64,000 nt of DNA from Streptomyces sp. NBC_00236 (GCF_036195045.1 NZ_CP108100.1:1302001-1366000); one strand, 5' to 3'. Shown: positions 33,966 through 43,427, numbered from the stretch's first letter. Notes: a model not told the origin generated them from the sequence alone. A program made the numbers and translations.

Positions 33966-34871
33966 TTAATCGCCCGTGGTGGAACGAGCCCCCAGCACCC
34001 GGGCGGCACCCGGTACACAGGTGGCGGTCAGCGGAAGCGCGCCGAGGGGTTCACCGTCCGCGTACGCGGTGACACCGACCGCTTCCAGCGCAATGGAGGA
34101 GACCCGGTGCACGGTGACGGCGGGGTGGCCGAGGTGCGTTCCCCTGTAGACCTTGGGGAACACCTTGAGGAGCGTGGCGCGGCTGCAGTCGCCGACGACG
34201 GTCACGTCGAAGAGGCCGTCGTCCATGACGGCGTCCGCGCAGATCCGCATGCCGCCGCCGTAGGTCGAGCCGTTACCGACCGCGATGAGCGTCGCCTCGA
34301 TCTCGCGGAACGGTCCGCCGTCCAGACTCATGCGGTACGTGATGGGCTCGAAGGCCGCGAGTTCGGCGAGGATCGCCAGGTCGTACTTGAACCGGCCGCC
34401 CCAGCGCATCCGGTTGCCGCGGTCGTTGACGCGGGAGTCGAAGCCGGAGGCGAGCACGGATCCGAACCAGCGCTCACCGACCCGGCCGAGGTCGATCTCG
34501 CGGACAGCGCCGCCCTTGAGCGCCTCGGCGGCCAGCCGTCCCGCCGCGGCCGGATCCCGTATCGGCATACCGAGGGCGCGGGCGAAGTCGTTGCCCGTGC
34601 CGACGGCGACGACACCGAGCGGGGTCAGGGTTCCGGCGACCGCCTGGAGGGCGAGGGACATCATCCCGTCGCCGCCGACGGCTATGAGCGCGCCCGTTCC
34701 CCCGGCGACCGCCTCGCGGGCCCGCCGCAACGCGTCATCGGCGTCCTCGCCGAGCACCGTACGGACGGAGAATCCGGCGTCCCGCAACGCGGAAGCGGCC
34801 GGCTGCGCGGCGTGCGCGCCCCGGCCGCGTCCTGCGGTGGGATTGACGAAAAGGGTGATCTCGCTGGTCAC
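33966..34871 (-). CDS. Diacylglycerol kinase-like lipid kinase
   Basis: 301-residue DAGK_cat family protein. The N-terminal FVNPTAGRG motif, the nucleotide-binding GGDGM at residues 66-70, and GTGNDFARALGM are the family hallmarks. The C-terminal beta-sandwich includes GNGSTYGGGM and AVTAYADGEPLG. It probably phosphorylates diacylglycerol or another membrane lipid using ATP. Same strand as tatC (18-bp gap) and helY, likely one transcription unit. The precise lipid substrate cannot be told from sequence. Confidence 0.88.
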   Translation of the reverse strand: MTSEITLFVNPTAGRGRGAHAAQPAASALRDAGFSVRTVLGEDADDALRRAREAVAGGTGALIAVGGDGMMSLALQAVAGTLTPLGVVAVGTGNDFARALGMPIRDPAAAGRLAAEALKGGAVREIDLGRVGERWFGSVLASGFDSRVNDRGNRMRWGGRFKYDLAILAELAAFEPITYRMSLDGGPFREIEATLIAVGNGSTYGGGMRICADAVMDDGLFDVTVVGDCSRATLLKVFPKVYRGTHLGHPAVTVHRVSSIALEAVGVTAYADGEPLGALPLTATCVPGAARVLGARSTTGD

Positions 34872-34889
34872 CCGGGGGACCTTACAAGG

Positions 34890-35846
34890 TCAGGTGATGT
34901 CGTCGTAACCGTCTCGCCCGGACGATCGTCCGCCGTCATGTTCCCCGTCCGCCTGCGCGGGCAGCGAAGCCGACACGTTCTCCATCTCGCCGATGTCCTG
35001 GGGCGTGAGGTCCAGGTCCGAGGCCTCGTCGTCGTCGAGGTCGGCGTCGGGGTTCTCGCGACGCCTCCGCCGGTCGTTGACGAGGCAGATGCCGAGCGCG
35101 AGGAAGTAGAGCAGCACGATCGGCGCGGCCAGTACCACCATGGTCAGCGGGTCACCGGTGGGGGTGGCGACGGCGGCGAAGACCGTGATGCCCATGATCA
35201 TCGCGCGCCACCAGGACCCGAGCCGCTTGGCCGTGAGGACACCGGTGAAGTTCAGCAGGACGAGCAGGAGCGGCAGCTCGAAGGCGAGGCCGAACACGAT
35301 CACCATGCGCGTGACGATGTCGAGGTAGTCGTCGACGGGCAGCAGGTTCGTCGTGTTGTCCGGTGTGAAGTCGAGCAGCACCGCCGCGGTCTGGGGCATC
35401 AGGATGTACGCGAGAGCGGCACCCACGCAGAACAGCGGCACTCCGGCGCCGACGAAGCTCAGCGCGTACTTCTTCTCGTTCCTGTGGAGACCCGGGGCCA
35501 GGAACGCCCAGAGCTGGTAGAGCCAGACGGGAGTGGAGAACAGCACGCCCGCCATGAGGGAGACCTTGAGGGCGATGGAGAACGGTGCGACCAGACCGTT
35601 CACCGTCATCTCGGCGCAGGGACGGCCGTTCGCCTGCTTCTTCTGGCCGTCGGTGCACCCGACCGACTCCAGGATCGGGCGGATCAGGAAGTCGATCAGA
35701 TCCTGGTAGAAGAAGGCCGTGATCGACGTGATCACGATGACCGCCACGACCGCGATCAGCAGTCGGTTACGCAACTCGCGCAGGTGATCAGCGAGAGGCA
35801 TCCGCCCCTCGCCGTCCTTCTCCTGCTTGCGGGCAGACTTGAGCAA
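34890..35846 (-). CDS. tatC: Sec-independent protein translocase TatC
   Basis: 318-residue core receptor of the twin-arginine translocase with six membrane helices. MPLADHLRELRNRLLIAV is the cytoplasmic N-terminal motif, and FLAPGLHRNEKKY with ...FGLAFELPLLLVLL are typical. The C-terminal ~60 residues are acidic and disordered. The TTG start (35846) follows GAGGGAAG, and the N-terminus MLKSARKQEKD fits Streptomyces TatC. It works with the TatA encoded 49 bases upstream. Several predicted Tat clients exist in such genomes, including the Moco oxidoreductase in this window. Confidence 0.94.
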   Translation of the reverse strand: MLKSARKQEKDGEGRMPLADHLRELRNRLLIAVVAVIVITSITAFFYQDLIDFLIRPILESVGCTDGQKKQANGRPCAEMTVNGLVAPFSIALKVSLMAGVLFSTPVWLYQLWAFLAPGLHRNEKKYALSFVGAGVPLFCVGAALAYILMPQTAAVLLDFTPDNTTNLLPVDDYLDIVTRMVIVFGLAFELPLLLVLLNFTGVLTAKRLGSWWRAMIMGITVFAAVATPTGDPLTMVVLAAPIVLLYFLALGICLVNDRRRRRENPDADLDDDEASDLDLTPQDIGEMENVSASLPAQADGEHDGGRSSGRDGYDDIT

Positions 35847-35895
35847 CCCACTTCCCTCGTCTCGTGCGGCAGCTGTCGGTGAGATCCGTCAGCTG

Positions 35896-36183
35896 TCAGC
35901 TCTGGGTGGTGGGCTTCGCTTCGTTCACCGGGCGGGAGCTCGTCACGTCACCGGGAGCGGCCTGGATCGTGCGCGCGGCGGCGGGCTGCTGGGGAGCCTG
36001 GTCGGCGACCGTGTCCGTCGTGGCCGCGGGCTCGTCGTCCTTCTTCATGGCCTTGGCCTCGCTCTTGAGGATGCGGGCCGACTTGCCGAGCGAACGCGCC
36101 ATGTCGGGAAGCTTCTTGGCACCGAACAACAGCAGGATGACAGCGATGATCAGAACGATCTCGAGAGGCTTCAGATTGCCCAT
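35896..36183 (-). CDS. tatA: Sec-independent protein translocase TatA
   Basis: 95-residue pore-forming subunit. A short N-terminal membrane helix, [29 protein letters not shown], contains the FGxKKLP hinge. An amphipathic helix and a disordered Ala/Thr/Pro-rich tail follow. The ATG has a GAAGGAAG ribosome site. Order pafB-pafC-tatA-tatC-helY on one strand is a conserved actinobacterial arrangement, here with two small genes between pafC and tatA. The upstream ~225 bp contains no further gene that I can see. Confidence 0.95.
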   Translation of the reverse strand: MGNLKPLEIVLIIAVILLLFGAKKLPDMARSLGKSARILKSEAKAMKKDDEPAATTDTVADQAPQQPAAARTIQAAPGDVTSSRPVNEAKPTTQS

Positions 36184-36410
36184 GATGTGCTTCCTTCTCG
36201 CTGAGGCGGCTGGAGGTGGGACCGCTGCCCTTGGACCGGACACACGTCCGACCATTTCGCTGGGAGCGATCGTAACCCGCGGGAGTAAACGCGAGGCAAT
36301 GCCTATGCATACTTTCGCTGCGGCCCGCACCTCCTGCCAGGGCCGTCACCAGCAGCGTACCCCCCGGGCCTGTGAAAGAGGAGGCCGCGCCTACGGATCA
36401 AACGGCGGCC

Positions 36411-36608
36411 CTAGCGCAGGGTTTCACCGGTGGCCGCGAGATTCGTGGCCGCCCGCTCCAGGTCCTCGGCTGCCCGGTTGATGCGTTGAGTGGTGCTTGT
36501 CACCTGGTGACCGAGACGCTGGGCCTCGATGAAGACCTTGACGGCCAGCACGCCCAGGACGGCGATCCCGAGGAATCCCAGGGCGATGGCGAGCATGGGC
36601 CAGAACAT
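36411..36608 (-). CDS. Small membrane-anchored protein with C-terminal helix
   Basis: 65 residues: an N-terminal membrane helix (MLAIALGFLGIAVLGVLAVKVFIEA) followed by a polar amphipathic helix with heptad character (RINRAAEDLERAATNLAATGETLR). Topology resembles DUF948-like or TatA-like small proteins, but I recognise no named family. The ATG has GAGG about 11 bases upstream. It sits between the zinc-ribbon protein and tatA on the same strand. Confidence 0.65.
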   Translation of the reverse strand: MFWPMLAIALGFLGIAVLGVLAVKVFIEAQRLGHQVTSTTQRINRAAEDLERAATNLAATGETLR

Positions 36609-36673
36609 GCGCAGTGCCTCGATGTTTCTCGTGTCCGAAGGTTCCGACGGTCCCGAATGTCCGGAGTGACGCC

Positions 36674-36952
36674 TCAGGCGCCGGTGTGCAGGCGGAGCGT
36701 CCGCACGCCGCCGCCGGTGAGGAGTTCCACTATCCGCTCCCCCGCCGGCCGGCGGACGGACACGCTGCACGCGGGGCAGGTGAACGAGTAGAACGTGGTC
36801 CGGCTGCTCGCGCCGATCGCCAGCCGGAACTCCGCCGCCGCCAGTTCGAACCGCGCACGGCAGTCCGGACAGGCGACCTTGAACCGCACCGAATCGGGAA
36901 CGACAACGGTCGGCACATCGGAAACACCGGACACCACAGAAATATTGCCCAT
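36674..36952 (-). CDS. Small zinc-ribbon protein
   Basis: 92-residue hypothetical protein with two CxxC pairs (VACPDCRARFEL and FTCPACSVSV) that should bind one zinc ion. The region between them, RLAIGASSRTTFYSF, forms the ribbon. The strong GAGGAGAT site right before ATG supports translation. It lies 18 bases downstream of the pafC stop, in the same operon. Function unknown; a link to the PafBC or proteasome pathway is only positional. Confidence 0.72.
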   Translation of the reverse strand: MGNISVVSGVSDVPTVVVPDSVRFKVACPDCRARFELAAAEFRLAIGASSRTTFYSFTCPACSVSVRRPAGERIVELLTGGGVRTLRLHTGA

Positions 36953-36970
36953 ATCTCCTCAGGTATCCCC

Positions 36971-37927
36971 TCAGGCCAGGCCGTCGTACGCGGCGAGCGC
37001 CGCACGGGCCGCAGTCCGTGCGCTGCGCGCCAGTTCCGGCGGCGAGACGATGCGGCCCTCCCCGCCGAGCCGGAGCGCCAGCCTTCGGAGCGATGCCGGG
37101 TCCGGTGTGCGCAGGGTGATCCGCAGGCCGCCGTCGGGCAGTTCCTCGGCGCTGTCGTGCGGGTAGTACTCGGCGACCCAGCGTCCGCCGGGACCGACCT
37201 CGACCACGACCTCGGGGTCCTCCGCGGCGGGCTGGACCAGGCCCTCCGACAGGTCCCGGAGCTCCAGCTCCGGCGGCGCGGCCGGTTCGTCGAGCAGCCG
37301 GATCTCGGCGACCCTGTCGAGGCGGAAGGTACGCCTGTCCTCGGAGGACCGGCACCAGGCCTCCATATAGGTGTGCCCGACGGCGAACAGCCGGATCGGG
37401 TCCACCTCGCGCTCGGTGAGCTCGTCGCGCGCGGGCGAGTAGTAGCGCAGCCAGAGGCGGCGGCGCTCGGAGATCGCCCGGTCCACATCGGCGAAGACGC
37501 CGCCCTCGGACTCGAAGGTGACCGAGAGCCGGGAGCTGGCTGCCCCCACCTCACCGGCGGCTGCCTCCAGCTTGGCGGTGGCCCGCAGCAGGGCCTGACG
37601 GTCGCTCTCGCGCAGGCCGGGCAGCGTCGCGACAGCGCGGGCGGCGACGAGCAGGGCCGTCGCCTCGTCGGCCGCGAGCCGCAGCGGCTCCGCGACGTCG
37701 TCCGGGTTGTGCCACCAGATGCGGTCGCCGTCGGTGTCGATGTCGAGCAGATCCCCGCCGCGGAAGCTCGTCCCGCACATGGGCAGGACGTCGAGGTCCG
37801 AGATCAGCTCGTCCTCGGTGATCCCGAAGGCCCGCGCGACGTCCTGTACGTGGGCGCCGGGGCGCTCACGCAGATACGTCACCAGGGAGAGCATCCGGCG
37901 GGTCTGGTCGATGGCGTTCGTGGCCAT
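36971..37927 (-). CDS. pafC: WYL-domain transcriptional regulator PafC
   Basis: 318-residue regulator with an N-terminal winged helix (about residues 5-65, RMLSLVTYLRERPGAHVQDVARAFGITEDELISDL) and a WYL domain (about 145-225, DVDRAISERRRLWLRYYSPARDE..EREVDPIRLF..TYMEAWCR), then a WCX extension. PafBC acts as a heterodimer activating LexA-independent DNA-damage genes in mycobacteria, and a similar role is expected here. Thirteen bases separate it from pafB. Confidence 0.9.
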   Translation of the reverse strand: MATNAIDQTRRMLSLVTYLRERPGAHVQDVARAFGITEDELISDLDVLPMCGTSFRGGDLLDIDTDGDRIWWHNPDDVAEPLRLAADEATALLVAARAVATLPGLRESDRQALLRATAKLEAAAGEVGAASSRLSVTFESEGGVFADVDRAISERRRLWLRYYSPARDELTEREVDPIRLFAVGHTYMEAWCRSSEDRRTFRLDRVAEIRLLDEPAAPPELELRDLSEGLVQPAAEDPEVVVEVGPGGRWVAEYYPHDSAEELPDGGLRITLRTPDPASLRRLALRLGGEGRIVSPPELARSARTAARAALAAYDGLA

Positions 37928-37940
37928 GAATACGGTCCCC

Positions 37941-38894
37941 TCAGTCCTTGGCCACGGCGCGCAGCCGGTCCACCACGCCGGCCCGCAGATCCGCAGGTTC
38001 GGTCACGACGACGTCCGGGCCGAACTCGACGAGCCAGGCGTCCAGGCCGTGTCCGTACGGAATCTCCAACTCCTCCCACCCGTCCCCGAGTTCCCGGACC
38101 GATATCGCCCGGGCCCGGAGCGGGTAGCCGGAGTCGGCCCTCAGCCTGATCAGCGCTGTACGGGTCGCCGTCTCCCCCGCCCAGCTCTCGACGGTCTCGC
38201 GGACGGTGACCACATCAGGGACCTCGGCGGTGAAGGCACCGGCGCGCGAGCGCACCTTGCCCGTGATCCGGGAGAGCCGGAACACCCGCTCCGCACCTCG
38301 CTCCCGGTCCCAGCCGGCCAGGTACCAGTGCCCGCGCCAGCACTCCAGCGTCCACGGCTCGACCTGGCGCTGCTCGGGACGGGCGGCGTTGGCCTTGCGG
38401 TAGTCGAAGGTCACCGGCCGGCGGTCGCGGCACGCCAGCATCAGCGGCTCGAACGCGGCCTCGTGGACGGGGATACGGGGTTCGAGGGCACTGTGCACCT
38501 CGTAGGCGTCCTCCGCCTCCGGCATGCCCGCGGCCCGCAGCTTCTGCAGGGCTCCGCTGGCCGCACCGGCCAGCCGGGCCTGCTGCCAGACCTTGGCGGC
38601 CAGCCCGAGGGCAGCGGCCTCCTCGGCGTCCAGCGTGATGGGGGGCAGCCGGTTGCTGTCACGGCGGGCGAGGTAGCCCGTGTCGCCGTCCAGGTTCTCC
38701 ACGGTCTCGATGACCAGACCGAGCTCGCGCAGATCGTCCTTGTCGCGCTCGAACATCCGGTTGAAGGCGTCGTCGGATCCCGCTTCGAGGTAGGCCTCGA
38801 TGGAACCGCGCAGTTCGCGCTTGCTGAGCGGGCGCCGGGTCCCCAGCAGACACAGTGCCAGGTTCATCAGCCGCTCGGCCTTGGCAATCGCCAT
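37941..38894 (-). CDS. pafB: WYL-domain transcriptional regulator PafB
   Basis: 317-residue partner of PafC. N-terminal HTH region AERLMNLALCLLGTRRPLSKRELRGSIEAY.., then a WYL domain (RRPVTFDYRKANAARPEQRQVEPWTLECWRGHWYLAGWDRERG) at about residues 155-205 and a C-terminal WCX region. It is the first gene of the paf regulator-tat unit. The proximity to pafA is conserved although pafA is now 1.6 kb upstream, separated by two FKBP genes. Confidence 0.9.
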   Translation of the reverse strand: MAIAKAERLMNLALCLLGTRRPLSKRELRGSIEAYLEAGSDDAFNRMFERDKDDLRELGLVIETVENLDGDTGYLARRDSNRLPPITLDAEEAAALGLAAKVWQQARLAGAASGALQKLRAAGMPEAEDAYEVHSALEPRIPVHEAAFEPLMLACRDRRPVTFDYRKANAARPEQRQVEPWTLECWRGHWYLAGWDRERGAERVFRLSRITGKVRSRAGAFTAEVPDVVTVRETVESWAGETATRTALIRLRADSGYPLRARAISVRELGDGWEELEIPYGHGLDAWLVEFGPDVVVTEPADLRAGVVDRLRAVAKD

Positions 38895-38958
38895 CGACGC
38901 CCTTTCTGTTTAGCTCTACGACCCTCGACCGTACCGCTCCGGGGTGTCCGGACAAAAG

Positions 38959-38990
38959 CGAGGGCCCGTGCCTTGCGGCACGGGCCCTCG
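38959..38990 (-). terminator. Strong terminator after the FKBP gene
   Basis: Perfect 14-bp stem (CGAGGGCCCGTGCC / GGCACGGGCCCTCG) with a 4-base loop. On the minus strand it is followed by CTTTTGTCC. It ends the FKBP transcription unit before pafB. Confidence 0.85.
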
Positions 38991-39009
38991 GAGCGCGGGG
39001 GGCGCCGGA

Positions 39010-39381
39010 TCAGACGGCGACCAGGTCGCAGACGAAGATCAGCGTCTCGCCCGGGGCGATCTTGCCGCCGGCGCCGCGGTCACCGTACGCGAGGTGCGCG
39101 GGGATGGTCAGCTGGCGACGGCCGCCGACCTTCATGCCCTGCACGCCCTGGTCCCAGCCCTTGATGACCTGGCCGGCACCGAGCTGGAACTGGAGCGGCG
39201 TACCGCGGTTCCAGGAGGCGTCGAACTCCTCGCCGGTGGAGAAGGACACGCCCACGTAGTGGACGGAGACGGTCTGGCCGGCCTTGGCCTCGGCACCTTC
39301 GCCTTCCCAGATCTCCTTGATCTCCAGGTCGGCCGGCGGCTCGCCACCCGGGAAGTCGATCTCGGGCTTCTCGATGCTCAC
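39010..39381 (-). CDS. FKBP-type peptidyl-prolyl cis-trans isomerase (cytoplasmic)
   Basis: 123-residue single-domain FKBP that catalyses prolyl isomerisation. The domain covers nearly the whole protein: GQTVSVHYVGVSFSTGEEFDASWNRG, FQLGAGQVIKGWDQGVQGMKVGGRRQLTIPAHLAYGDRG, and LIFVCDLVAV, with the expected Tyr, Phe and Trp of the active site. GTG start. The second FKBP gene lies upstream on the same strand (43-base gap). No signal peptide. Confidence 0.93.
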   Translation of the reverse strand: MSIEKPEIDFPGGEPPADLEIKEIWEGEGAEAKAGQTVSVHYVGVSFSTGEEFDASWNRGTPLQFQLGAGQVIKGWDQGVQGMKVGGRRQLTIPAHLAYGDRGAGGKIAPGETLIFVCDLVAV

Positions 39382-39424
39382 TGACTTGCTCCTCTAAATG
39401 ATGAACTGGGCAACCGGGACAGTC

Positions 39425-40387
39425 TTACATCTTTGCGAGGATGTCCACGGCGAAGACGAGCGTGGAGTTCGCGGGGATGGACTGCTGCGCCTTGTCACCG
39501 AGGCCCTGGTCCGGCGGGATGACCAGCAGCACGCGGCTGCCGATCTTCTTGCCGATCATGCCGTCCTTGAGGCCCTTGAGGGTGACCTGGGCGAGCGGGA
39601 AGGAGGCCGTCTTGCCCGTTTTGTACGTGTTGTCGAACTCCTTGCCGTCCTTCCACAGCTTGGCCACGTAGTTCACGACGACCGTGTCGGTCTCCTTCAC
39701 GACCTCGCCCTTGGACTCCAGCACGTAGTTGGAGACCAGCTTCTTGGGCGGGGCGACCTTGCTGGGGATCGTGAGGGTCGGTGCCTTGCCGTCGGTGTTC
39801 GTGCCCACCTTCGGCAGGTCGGTGTTGTCCTGGGCGACCGGGGTGCCCTTGGCCGACGCCGGGATCTGCTTCGCCTTCAGGACGTCGACGACGAAGACGA
39901 GGGTGGCGTTCGGCTTGATGTCGCCCTGGCCGTTCGCGCCGTATCCGAGGTCCGGCGGGATGACGAGTTCGACCCTGCTGCCGACCTTCTGCCCGACCAG
40001 GCCCTTGTCCCAGCCCTGGATGACCATGCCGGCGCCGAGCGTGAGATCGAACGGCTGCTTGCGGTCGAAACTGTTGTCGAACGGCTTGTCGGAGTCCCAG
40101 GCCTGCCCCAGGTAGTTGACCTGGATCGCGTCGCCGTTCTTGAGCGTCGCGCCGTCGCCCTCACTGACGACCTTGGTCTTCAGCTCCTTGGGCGGCGTTC
40201 CCGTGCCCTTGGCCAGGGTGGGCTTCTCGCCGAACTTCGCGCCCGCGGTGATGGCGGGGAACCCGCCCTTCGTGGGGGTGGACGCGGACGCGGAGGCGGA
40301 AGCGGAGTCGGAGCCCTTGTCGTCGCTGCCGCAGGCCGCTGACACCAGCAGCAGGGGGACGACGAGAAGGCCGGCAATTCGGCGCAC
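39425..40387 (-). CDS. Lipoprotein with two FKBP-type prolyl isomerase domains
   Basis: 320-residue secreted lipoprotein. The signal peptide has lipobox SAAC (Cys19), then a Ser/Ala-rich linker. Two tandem FKBP domains lie at about residues 70-155 (VNYLGQAWDSDKPFDNSF..LGAGMVIQGWDKGLVGQKVGSRVELVIPPDLGYG) and 210-318 (VNYVAKLWKDGKEFDNTY..LKDGMIGKKIGSRVLLVIPPDQGLG). It should assist folding outside the membrane. The second domain lacks the Trp of the VI(Q/K)GW motif (LKGLKDG), so it may be less active. The GTG at 40387 follows GAGGAA and gives a proper signal sequence, preferred over an upstream start at 40414. Confidence 0.88.
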   Translation of the reverse strand: MRRIAGLLVVPLLLVSAACGSDDKGSDSASASASASTPTKGGFPAITAGAKFGEKPTLAKGTGTPPKELKTKVVSEGDGATLKNGDAIQVNYLGQAWDSDKPFDNSFDRKQPFDLTLGAGMVIQGWDKGLVGQKVGSRVELVIPPDLGYGANGQGDIKPNATLVFVVDVLKAKQIPASAKGTPVAQDNTDLPKVGTNTDGKAPTLTIPSKVAPPKKLVSNYVLESKGEVVKETDTVVVNYVAKLWKDGKEFDNTYKTGKTASFPLAQVTLKGLKDGMIGKKIGSRVLLVIPPDQGLGDKAQQSIPANSTLVFAVDILAKM

Positions 40388-40461
40388 TGGTTCCTCAGAT
40401 CTCAGACGACACATGTGTTGGGCACAGCCCAGGGGGTCCCCGACACTCTAGGGCGTGCGCA

Positions 40462-40490
40462 GGGCCCCGTACGAGGAACGTACGGGGCCC
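40462..40490 (-). terminator. Terminator after pafA
   Basis: GGGCCCCGTAC and GTACGGGGCCC form a perfect 11-bp stem with a 7-base loop between the pafA stop and the FKBP lipoprotein gene. Confidence 0.7.
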
Positions 40491-40526
40491 GAGTCGCACA
40501 AGAGCCGAGGCGTGTCCTGCGCCGGC

Positions 40527-41888
40527 TCACATACCCGCGATCAGCTTCTCCACTCGGTCGTCGACGGATCGGAACGGGTCCTTGCACAACACCGTGCGCT
40601 GCGCCTGGTCGTTGAGCTTGAGATGGACCCAGTCGACGGTGAAGTCCCGCCGCTGTTCCTGGGCCCGCCGGATGAAGTCGCCCCGCAGCCGCGCCCTGGT
40701 CGTCTGCGGAGGCACCGACTTGCCCTCGAAGATCTTCAGGTCGTTGCAGATACGGGCGGCCTGCCCCTTGCGTTCCAGCAGGTAGTACAGGCCCCGGCGG
40801 CGGTGGATGTCGTGGTAGGCGAGGTCTATCTGGGCGACCCGCGGATTCGACATGGTCATGTTGTGCTTGGCCCGGTACCGCTCGATGAGCTTGTACTTCA
40901 TGACCCAGTCGATCTCGGTGCCGATCCGGTCGAGGTCCTCGGCCTCGATCGCGTCGAGGGTACGGCCCCACAGTTCGAGGACCTTCGCGACGTTGCCCGT
41001 ACGGATCCCGCGGCGGTCCACGAAGTCCACGGCCTTCTCGTAGTACTCGCGCTGCACCTCTATGGCGGATGCCTCGCGGCCGCTGGCGAGTCGTACCTTG
41101 CGCTGTCCCGTGATGTCGTGGCTGACCTCACGGATCGCCCGGATCGGGTTCTCCAGCGTCAGATCCCGCATCACCGTGCCCGCCTCGATCATGCGGAGCA
41201 CCAGGTCGGTCGCGCCGACCTTGAGGAGCATCGTCGTCTCGGACATGTTGGAGTCACCGACGATGACGTGGAGGCGCCGGTAGCGCTCCGCGTCCGCGTG
41301 CGGTTCGTCGCGGGTGTTGATGATCGGCCGGGAACGCGTCGTCGCGGAGCTGACGCCCTCCCAGATGTGCTCGGCACGCTGGCTGACGCAGTAGACGGCG
41401 CCCCGCGGGGTCTGCAGCACCTTGCCGGCGCCGCAGATCAGCTGCCTCGTGACGAGGAAGGGAATGAGGATGTCCGCGAGCCGGGAGAATTCTCCGTGCC
41501 GGGCCACGAGGTAGTTCTCATGACATCCGTAGGAGTTTCCCGCCGAGTCGGTGTTGTTCTTGAAGAGATAGACGTCGCCTGCGATTCCCTCCTCGTGCAG
41601 GCGGCGTTCGGCGTCGACAAGCAGGCCTTCGAGAATGCGCTCGCCGGCCTTGTCGTGGGTGACCAGTTCGGTCAGGTTGTCGCATTCGGGGGTTGCATAT
41701 TCCGGATGCGATCCCACGTCGAGGTAGAGGCGGGCGCCGTTCCGCAGAAAGACATTGCTGCTGCGGCCCCATGACACAACACGGCGGAAGAGGTAGCGCG
41801 CCACTTCATCAGGAGACAGTCGGCGCTGTCCCCTGAACGTGCACGTGACGCCGTACTCGTTCTCCAGCCCGAAAATGCGGCGGTCCAT
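40527..41888 (-). CDS. pafA: Pup--protein ligase PafA
   Basis: 453-residue glutamine-synthetase-like ligase that attaches the C-terminal Glu of Pup to substrate lysines using ATP. The N-terminus [18 protein letters not shown] carries the metal-binding Glu residues. [22 protein letters not shown] is the nucleotide/Pup-binding core shared with Dop, and [33 protein letters not shown] is diagnostic of the family. Length is standard. It lies in its own unit between the FKBP genes and the MFS/LacI pair. Confidence 0.96.
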   Translation of the reverse strand: MDRRIFGLENEYGVTCTFRGQRRLSPDEVARYLFRRVVSWGRSSNVFLRNGARLYLDVGSHPEYATPECDNLTELVTHDKAGERILEGLLVDAERRLHEEGIAGDVYLFKNNTDSAGNSYGCHENYLVARHGEFSRLADILIPFLVTRQLICGAGKVLQTPRGAVYCVSQRAEHIWEGVSSATTRSRPIINTRDEPHADAERYRRLHVIVGDSNMSETTMLLKVGATDLVLRMIEAGTVMRDLTLENPIRAIREVSHDITGQRKVRLASGREASAIEVQREYYEKAVDFVDRRGIRTGNVAKVLELWGRTLDAIEAEDLDRIGTEIDWVMKYKLIERYRAKHNMTMSNPRVAQIDLAYHDIHRRRGLYYLLERKGQAARICNDLKIFEGKSVPPQTTRARLRGDFIRRAQEQRRDFTVDWVHLKLNDQAQRTVLCKDPFRSVDDRVEKLIAGM

Positions 41889-42095
41889 GACTGAACATTA
41901 CGCCTGATGGACCGAGCTGAAACCGGGTTCGACGGCACCGTTTCGATCATTTTCCGATCCTCGCACCACAACAGCACTACGCCCGGGAGCTGCGAGGACC
42001 TTTCCGGTGGCCCGCGAGGCAGGTGGCGCCACCACTCCAGCGGCCCTCGCGGGTGCGTCGTCGCGACGCCAGGTCGCGGCGGGGCCGGACCCCCG

Positions 42096-43355
42096 TCACG
42101 CCTGGGGGCCCTGGCTCAAGCCGGTTTCGACGGCGCCCGTCCGGTCGCCTCCCGGACCGCGGACCGCGACGGCGCTGTGCCCGGGGACCGCGAGGACCCT
42201 TCCGGTGGACAGCAGCACGATCAGCGCGGCCACGCCGCCGGCCCCCGCCACGGCGAAGCTCCACGCCGTCCCGCCGAGCTCCACGGCCGGGCCCGCCACC
42301 GCCGTTCCCACCGCGGCGCCCACACCGAACGTCGTCACCAGCCAGGAGAACGCCTCCGTCACCGTGCCCCGCGGGGCGTGCCGGTCGACGACGATGAACG
42401 AGCAGGCGATGGCCGGGGCCAGGAACACCCCGGCGACGGCTGCCAGCACGGTCATGGCCACCACACCCGGCGTCAGCATCAGCGGCAGATACCCGAGGGC
42501 CAGCAGCGCCACGATCACCCGGAGCCTGCGCTCGGGCGGCCCGGACCACTGCCGGGCCCCGTACACCGCTCCGCCGATCAGCGCGCCCAGGCCCAGGGCC
42601 GCCATCAGCCAGCCGTAGACGGACTCCCGGCCGTGGTCGTCGGCGTACGCCACACCGGCCACGGTGATGGAGCCCAGCGCCATCCCGACGAAGAAGAACG
42701 AGCCGAGCAGCGCCAGCAGCCCGCGCGAGCGCAGCGCACCCAGCCAGTGCGCCTCGCGCGGGGCGGAGCGCCAGGTCCTGGACGGCTCGGACAGGACGAC
42801 GGAGAGCGCCCCCAGGACCCCGATCGCGTTGATGACGAGCAACGCGGCGGCCGGCGACCAGAGGGACACCAGCAGGGTCACCAGCAGCGGTCCGATCGTG
42901 AACATGACCTCCTGGGCCACCGCATCCATGGCATAGGCCCGGTGCACCCGGTCCTCACTCCCGAGCACGCTCGGCCACAGGGCCCGCAGGCCGCCCTCCA
43001 GGGGCGGTGTGAACACTCCGGCCACGACCACCGCCGCGTAGGCCAACGGCAGGGAACCGAAACCCGCCACGGCGAGCAGGGCCATGCCGAGGGCCGAGAG
43101 GACGGAGGCGGGGAGCTGGACCCGGGGCTGGCCGTAGAGGTCGACCGCGCGGCCCAGCAGCGGCTGTCCGACCGCCGTGGCAAGCCCGTACACGGCGGCG
43201 AGCGCGCCGGCGAGGGTGTAGCTGCCGCCCTCCGCGCGGGTGAACAGCACGATCGCGATGTGCGCGGTGCCGTTCGGCAGTCGCCCCACCAGGGTGCCCG
43301 TCAGCAGCCGGGCGGCATGCCGCGCCCGGAGGATGTCCAGATATCCCGCGGCCAT
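42096..43355 (-). CDS. Major facilitator superfamily transporter
   Basis: About 419-residue, 12-helix MFS transporter. The motif-A-like loop after helix 2 (GLATAVGQPLLGRAVDLYGQ) and symmetrical halves are visible; the C-terminal tail is short and charged. Substrate unknown. ATG 43355 with a GGGGCGGG site gives a proper first helix; the ORF is open further upstream but reads into the intergenic operator. It is divergent from a LacI-family gene, its likely regulator. The ~200 bp between this gene and pafA shows no gene. Confidence 0.88.
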   Translation of the reverse strand: MAAGYLDILRARHAARLLTGTLVGRLPNGTAHIAIVLFTRAEGGSYTLAGALAAVYGLATAVGQPLLGRAVDLYGQPRVQLPASVLSALGMALLAVAGFGSLPLAYAAVVVAGVFTPPLEGGLRALWPSVLGSEDRVHRAYAMDAVAQEVMFTIGPLLVTLLVSLWSPAAALLVINAIGVLGALSVVLSEPSRTWRSAPREAHWLGALRSRGLLALLGSFFFVGMALGSITVAGVAYADDHGRESVYGWLMAALGLGALIGGAVYGARQWSGPPERRLRVIVALLALGYLPLMLTPGVVAMTVLAAVAGVFLAPAIACSFIVVDRHAPRGTVTEAFSWLVTTFGVGAAVGTAVAGPAVELGGTAWSFAVAGAGGVAALIVLLSTGRVLAVPGHSAVAVRGPGGDRTGAVETGLSQGPQA

Positions 43356-43400
43356 GTCCCGCCCCTCTCGTTGGAGCGCCGTTGCGGCCACCCGAGGTTT

Positions 43401-43427
43401 TACGTATAACTTCCAAGCTCATACGTA
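43401..43427. promoter_or_regulatory. Candidate LacI-family operator between MFS and regulator genes
   Basis: Two TACGTA palindromes (TTTACGTATAA at about 43401 and CATACGTACC at about 43421) lie exactly 20 bp apart in the AT-richer divergent region. Together they read TACGTAT-N13-ATACGTA. The spacing of two helical turns suits cooperative or bivalent binding. Confidence 0.5.
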
